Assembly: GCF_000503215.1 (NCBI RefSeq)
Contig: NZ_AYTD01000010.1
Coordinates: 86,263 to 150,262 of the forward strand
Length of the DNA: 64,000 bases
Direction: 5' to 3'
Source of the DNA: Pseudomonas canadensis
GTDB taxonomy: Bacteria; Pseudomonadota; Gammaproteobacteria; Pseudomonadales; Pseudomonadaceae
Shown: piece by piece, positions 62,918-64,000 of the stretch
Layout of the letters: the number at the start of each line of letters is the position of its first letter
How positions within the stretch are numbered: the stretch's first letter is position 1
Program-made: the position numbers and the translations under genes
Notes under the pieces: model-generated
Databases searched by the model: none
What the model was told of the DNA's origin: nothing
Seen by the model: the letters and a program-made list of their open reading frames with translations, nothing else

Positions 62918-64000
62918 TTAGTCCCAGCTCAGCGCGCCGCCGGTCTGATACTCGATCACACGGGTTTCGAAGAAGTTCTTCTCTTTCTTCAAGTCCATGA
63001 TTTCGCTCATCCACGGGAACGGGTTAGTTGTCCCCGGATACTCTTCTTTCAGACCAATCTGCGACAGACGACGGTTGGCGATGAACTTGAGGTAGTCCTC
63101 CATCATCGCCGCGTTCATGCCCAGCACACCGCGTGGCATGGTGTCGCGCGCGTATTCGATCTCCAGCTGAGTCCCTTGCAGGATCATCTGGGTCGCTTCT
63201 TCCTTCATCTCGGCATCCCACAGGTGTGGGTTTTCGATTTTGATCTGGTTGATCACGTCGATACCGAAGTTCAGGTGCATCGACTCGTCACGCAGGATGT
63301 ACTGGAACTGCTCGGCCACGCCGGTCATTTTGTTGCGACGGCCCATGGACAGGATCTGGGTGAAGCCGCAATAGAAGAAGATGCCTTCCAGCACGCAGTA
63401 GTAGGCGACCAGGTTGCGCAGCAGCTCTTTGTCGGTCTCGACGGTGCCGGTTTCGAACTTCGGATCGGAGATCGAACGGGTGTACTTCAGGCCCCAGGCG
63501 GCTTTCTTAGCGACCGATGGGATCTCGTGGTACATGTTGAAGATCTCGCCTTCATCCATGGCCAACGATTCGATGCAGTATTGGTAGGCGTGGGTGTGGA
63601 TCGCTTCTTCGAAGGCCTGGCGCAGGATGTACTGGCGGCACTCCGGGTTGGTGATCAGGCGGTACACGGCCAGCACCAGGTTATTGGCGACCAGGGAGTC
63701 GGCGGTGGAGAAGAAGCCCAGGTTGCGCATGACGATGCGACGCTCGTCGTCGGTCAGGCCTTCAGGGTTTTTCCACAGCGCGATGTCGGCGGTCATGTTG
63801 ACCTCTTGCGGCATCCAGTGGTTGGCGCAGCCGTCGAGGTACTTCTGCCAGGCCCAGTCGTACTTGAAGGGTACGAGCTGGTTGAGGTCGGCGCGGCAGT
63901 TGATCATGCGCTTTTCGTCAACGGCGACACGGGCGGCGGAGCCTTCCAGCTCGGCGAGGCCTTCGGCGACGTCGAGTTTGTCGAGGGCGGCCTTGGCGCG
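62918..64000 (-). CDS. nrdB: Ribonucleotide reductase beta subunit NrdB (5' end outside)
   Basis: Class Ia R2 subunit, which houses the diiron-tyrosyl radical for NrdA. The frame stays open to base 64000, adding 31 codons ([20 protein letters not shown] and more) before the Met at 63907, as expected of the long Pseudomonas NrdB N-terminus. So 63907 is not the true start. Diiron ligands are seen in [31 protein letters not shown] and [10 protein letters not shown], and the radical Tyr is four residues after the first His in EAIHTHAY. The C-terminal tail [16 protein letters not shown] is the NrdA-docking peptide. nrdA is expected beyond the right edge. Confidence 0.96.
   Translation of the reverse strand, partial: RAKAALDKLDVAEGLAELEGSAARVAVDEKRMINCRADLNQLVPFKYDWAWQKYLDGCANHWMPQEVNMTADIALWKNPEGLTDDERRIVMRNLGFFSTADSLVANNLVLAVYRLITNPECRQYILRQAFEEAIHTHAYQYCIESLAMDEGEIFNMYHEIPSVAKKAAWGLKYTRSISDPKFETGTVETDKELLRNLVAYYCVLEGIFFYCGFTQILSMGRRNKMTGVAEQFQYILRDESMHLNFGIDVINQIKIENPHLWDAEMKEEATQMILQGTQLEIEYARDTMPRGVLGMNAAMMEDYLKFIANRRLSQIGLKEEYPGTTNPFPWMSEIMDLKKEKNFFETRVIEYQTGGALSWD

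Noticed and set aside
1..64000. CRISPR arrays, insertion sequences, prophage, tRNA or rRNA genes
   Set aside because: No regularly spaced identical repeats, transposase or integrase genes, or cloverleaf/rRNA-like sequences were seen; all repeats found are REP-type or the single composite element.

Overview
The window looks like chromosomal DNA from a Pseudomonas of the fluorescens group. Reasons: a complete mannitol/arabitol catabolic operon of the mtlEFGKDYZ type with its AraC-type regulator MtlR; a MuxABC-OpmB efflux operon; a fused trehalose synthase-maltokinase between glgE and glgB; a stand-alone class Ia nrdB; high GC with strong third-position bias; and many REP/REPIN palindromes with the GGAGC(G/C)(A/G)GCTTGC core typical of these genomes. 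No rRNA, tRNA, CRISPR array, insertion sequence or prophage is visible.

Layout. 1-7.2 kb (minus): mannitol operon, read mtlE-F-G-K-D-Y, with mtlY running off the left edge. 7.4-13.8 kb (minus): one 2133-codon gene for a very large toxin-like protein, lying between mtlE and its usual neighbour mtlR. 13.9-16.2 kb (minus): mtlR and a glycosyltransferase. 16.3-26.2 kb (plus): tpx with a clear terminator, then the muxABC-opmB operon with ATGA overlaps at every junction. 26.4-29.3 kb (plus): a MHYT-GGDEF-EAL protein (MucR type) and a short-chain dehydrogenase. 29.3-33.2 kb (minus): an unrecognised 152-aa protein, a MocR-type regulator, CcoG, and a 79-aa protein. 33.3-43.1 kb (mostly plus): MgtC-like protein, glgE-treS/mak-glgB, and a diguanylate cyclase. 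43.3-47.8 kb (minus): hybrid histidine kinase, secreted tandem-CAP protein, MFS exporter. 47.9-50.8 kb: LysR and GNAT genes, then a divergent TetR/quinone reductase pair. 50.8-54.9 kb (minus): Cys-containing small protein, stand-alone AroA resembling the glyphosate-insensitive P. fluorescens G2 enzyme, UPF0149 protein and a divergent CLC-family transporter. 55.1-59.6 kb: dienoyl-CoA isomerase-like crotonase, NudC, TSUP permease, phosphatidylcholine synthase, methyltransferase. 59.7-64 kb: stand-alone AceE-like ketoacid dehydrogenase E1, DUF1289 protein, and nrdB running off the right edge.

How genes work together. MtlEFGK import polyols, MtlD oxidises them to fructose or xylulose, and MtlY phosphorylates xylulose, under MtlR control. 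TreS/Mak turns trehalose into maltose-1-phosphate, GlgE polymerises it, and GlgB branches the glucan. MuxA/B/C with OpmB form a tripartite drug-efflux pump with two RND proteins.

The least explained object is the giant gene at 7355-13756. It has a Cys-His-Asp C-terminal domain, an N-terminal module present three times, and no visible partner or immunity gene. The second most notable point is a REP doublet that lies inside the opmB reading frame and supplies part of its signal-peptide region.
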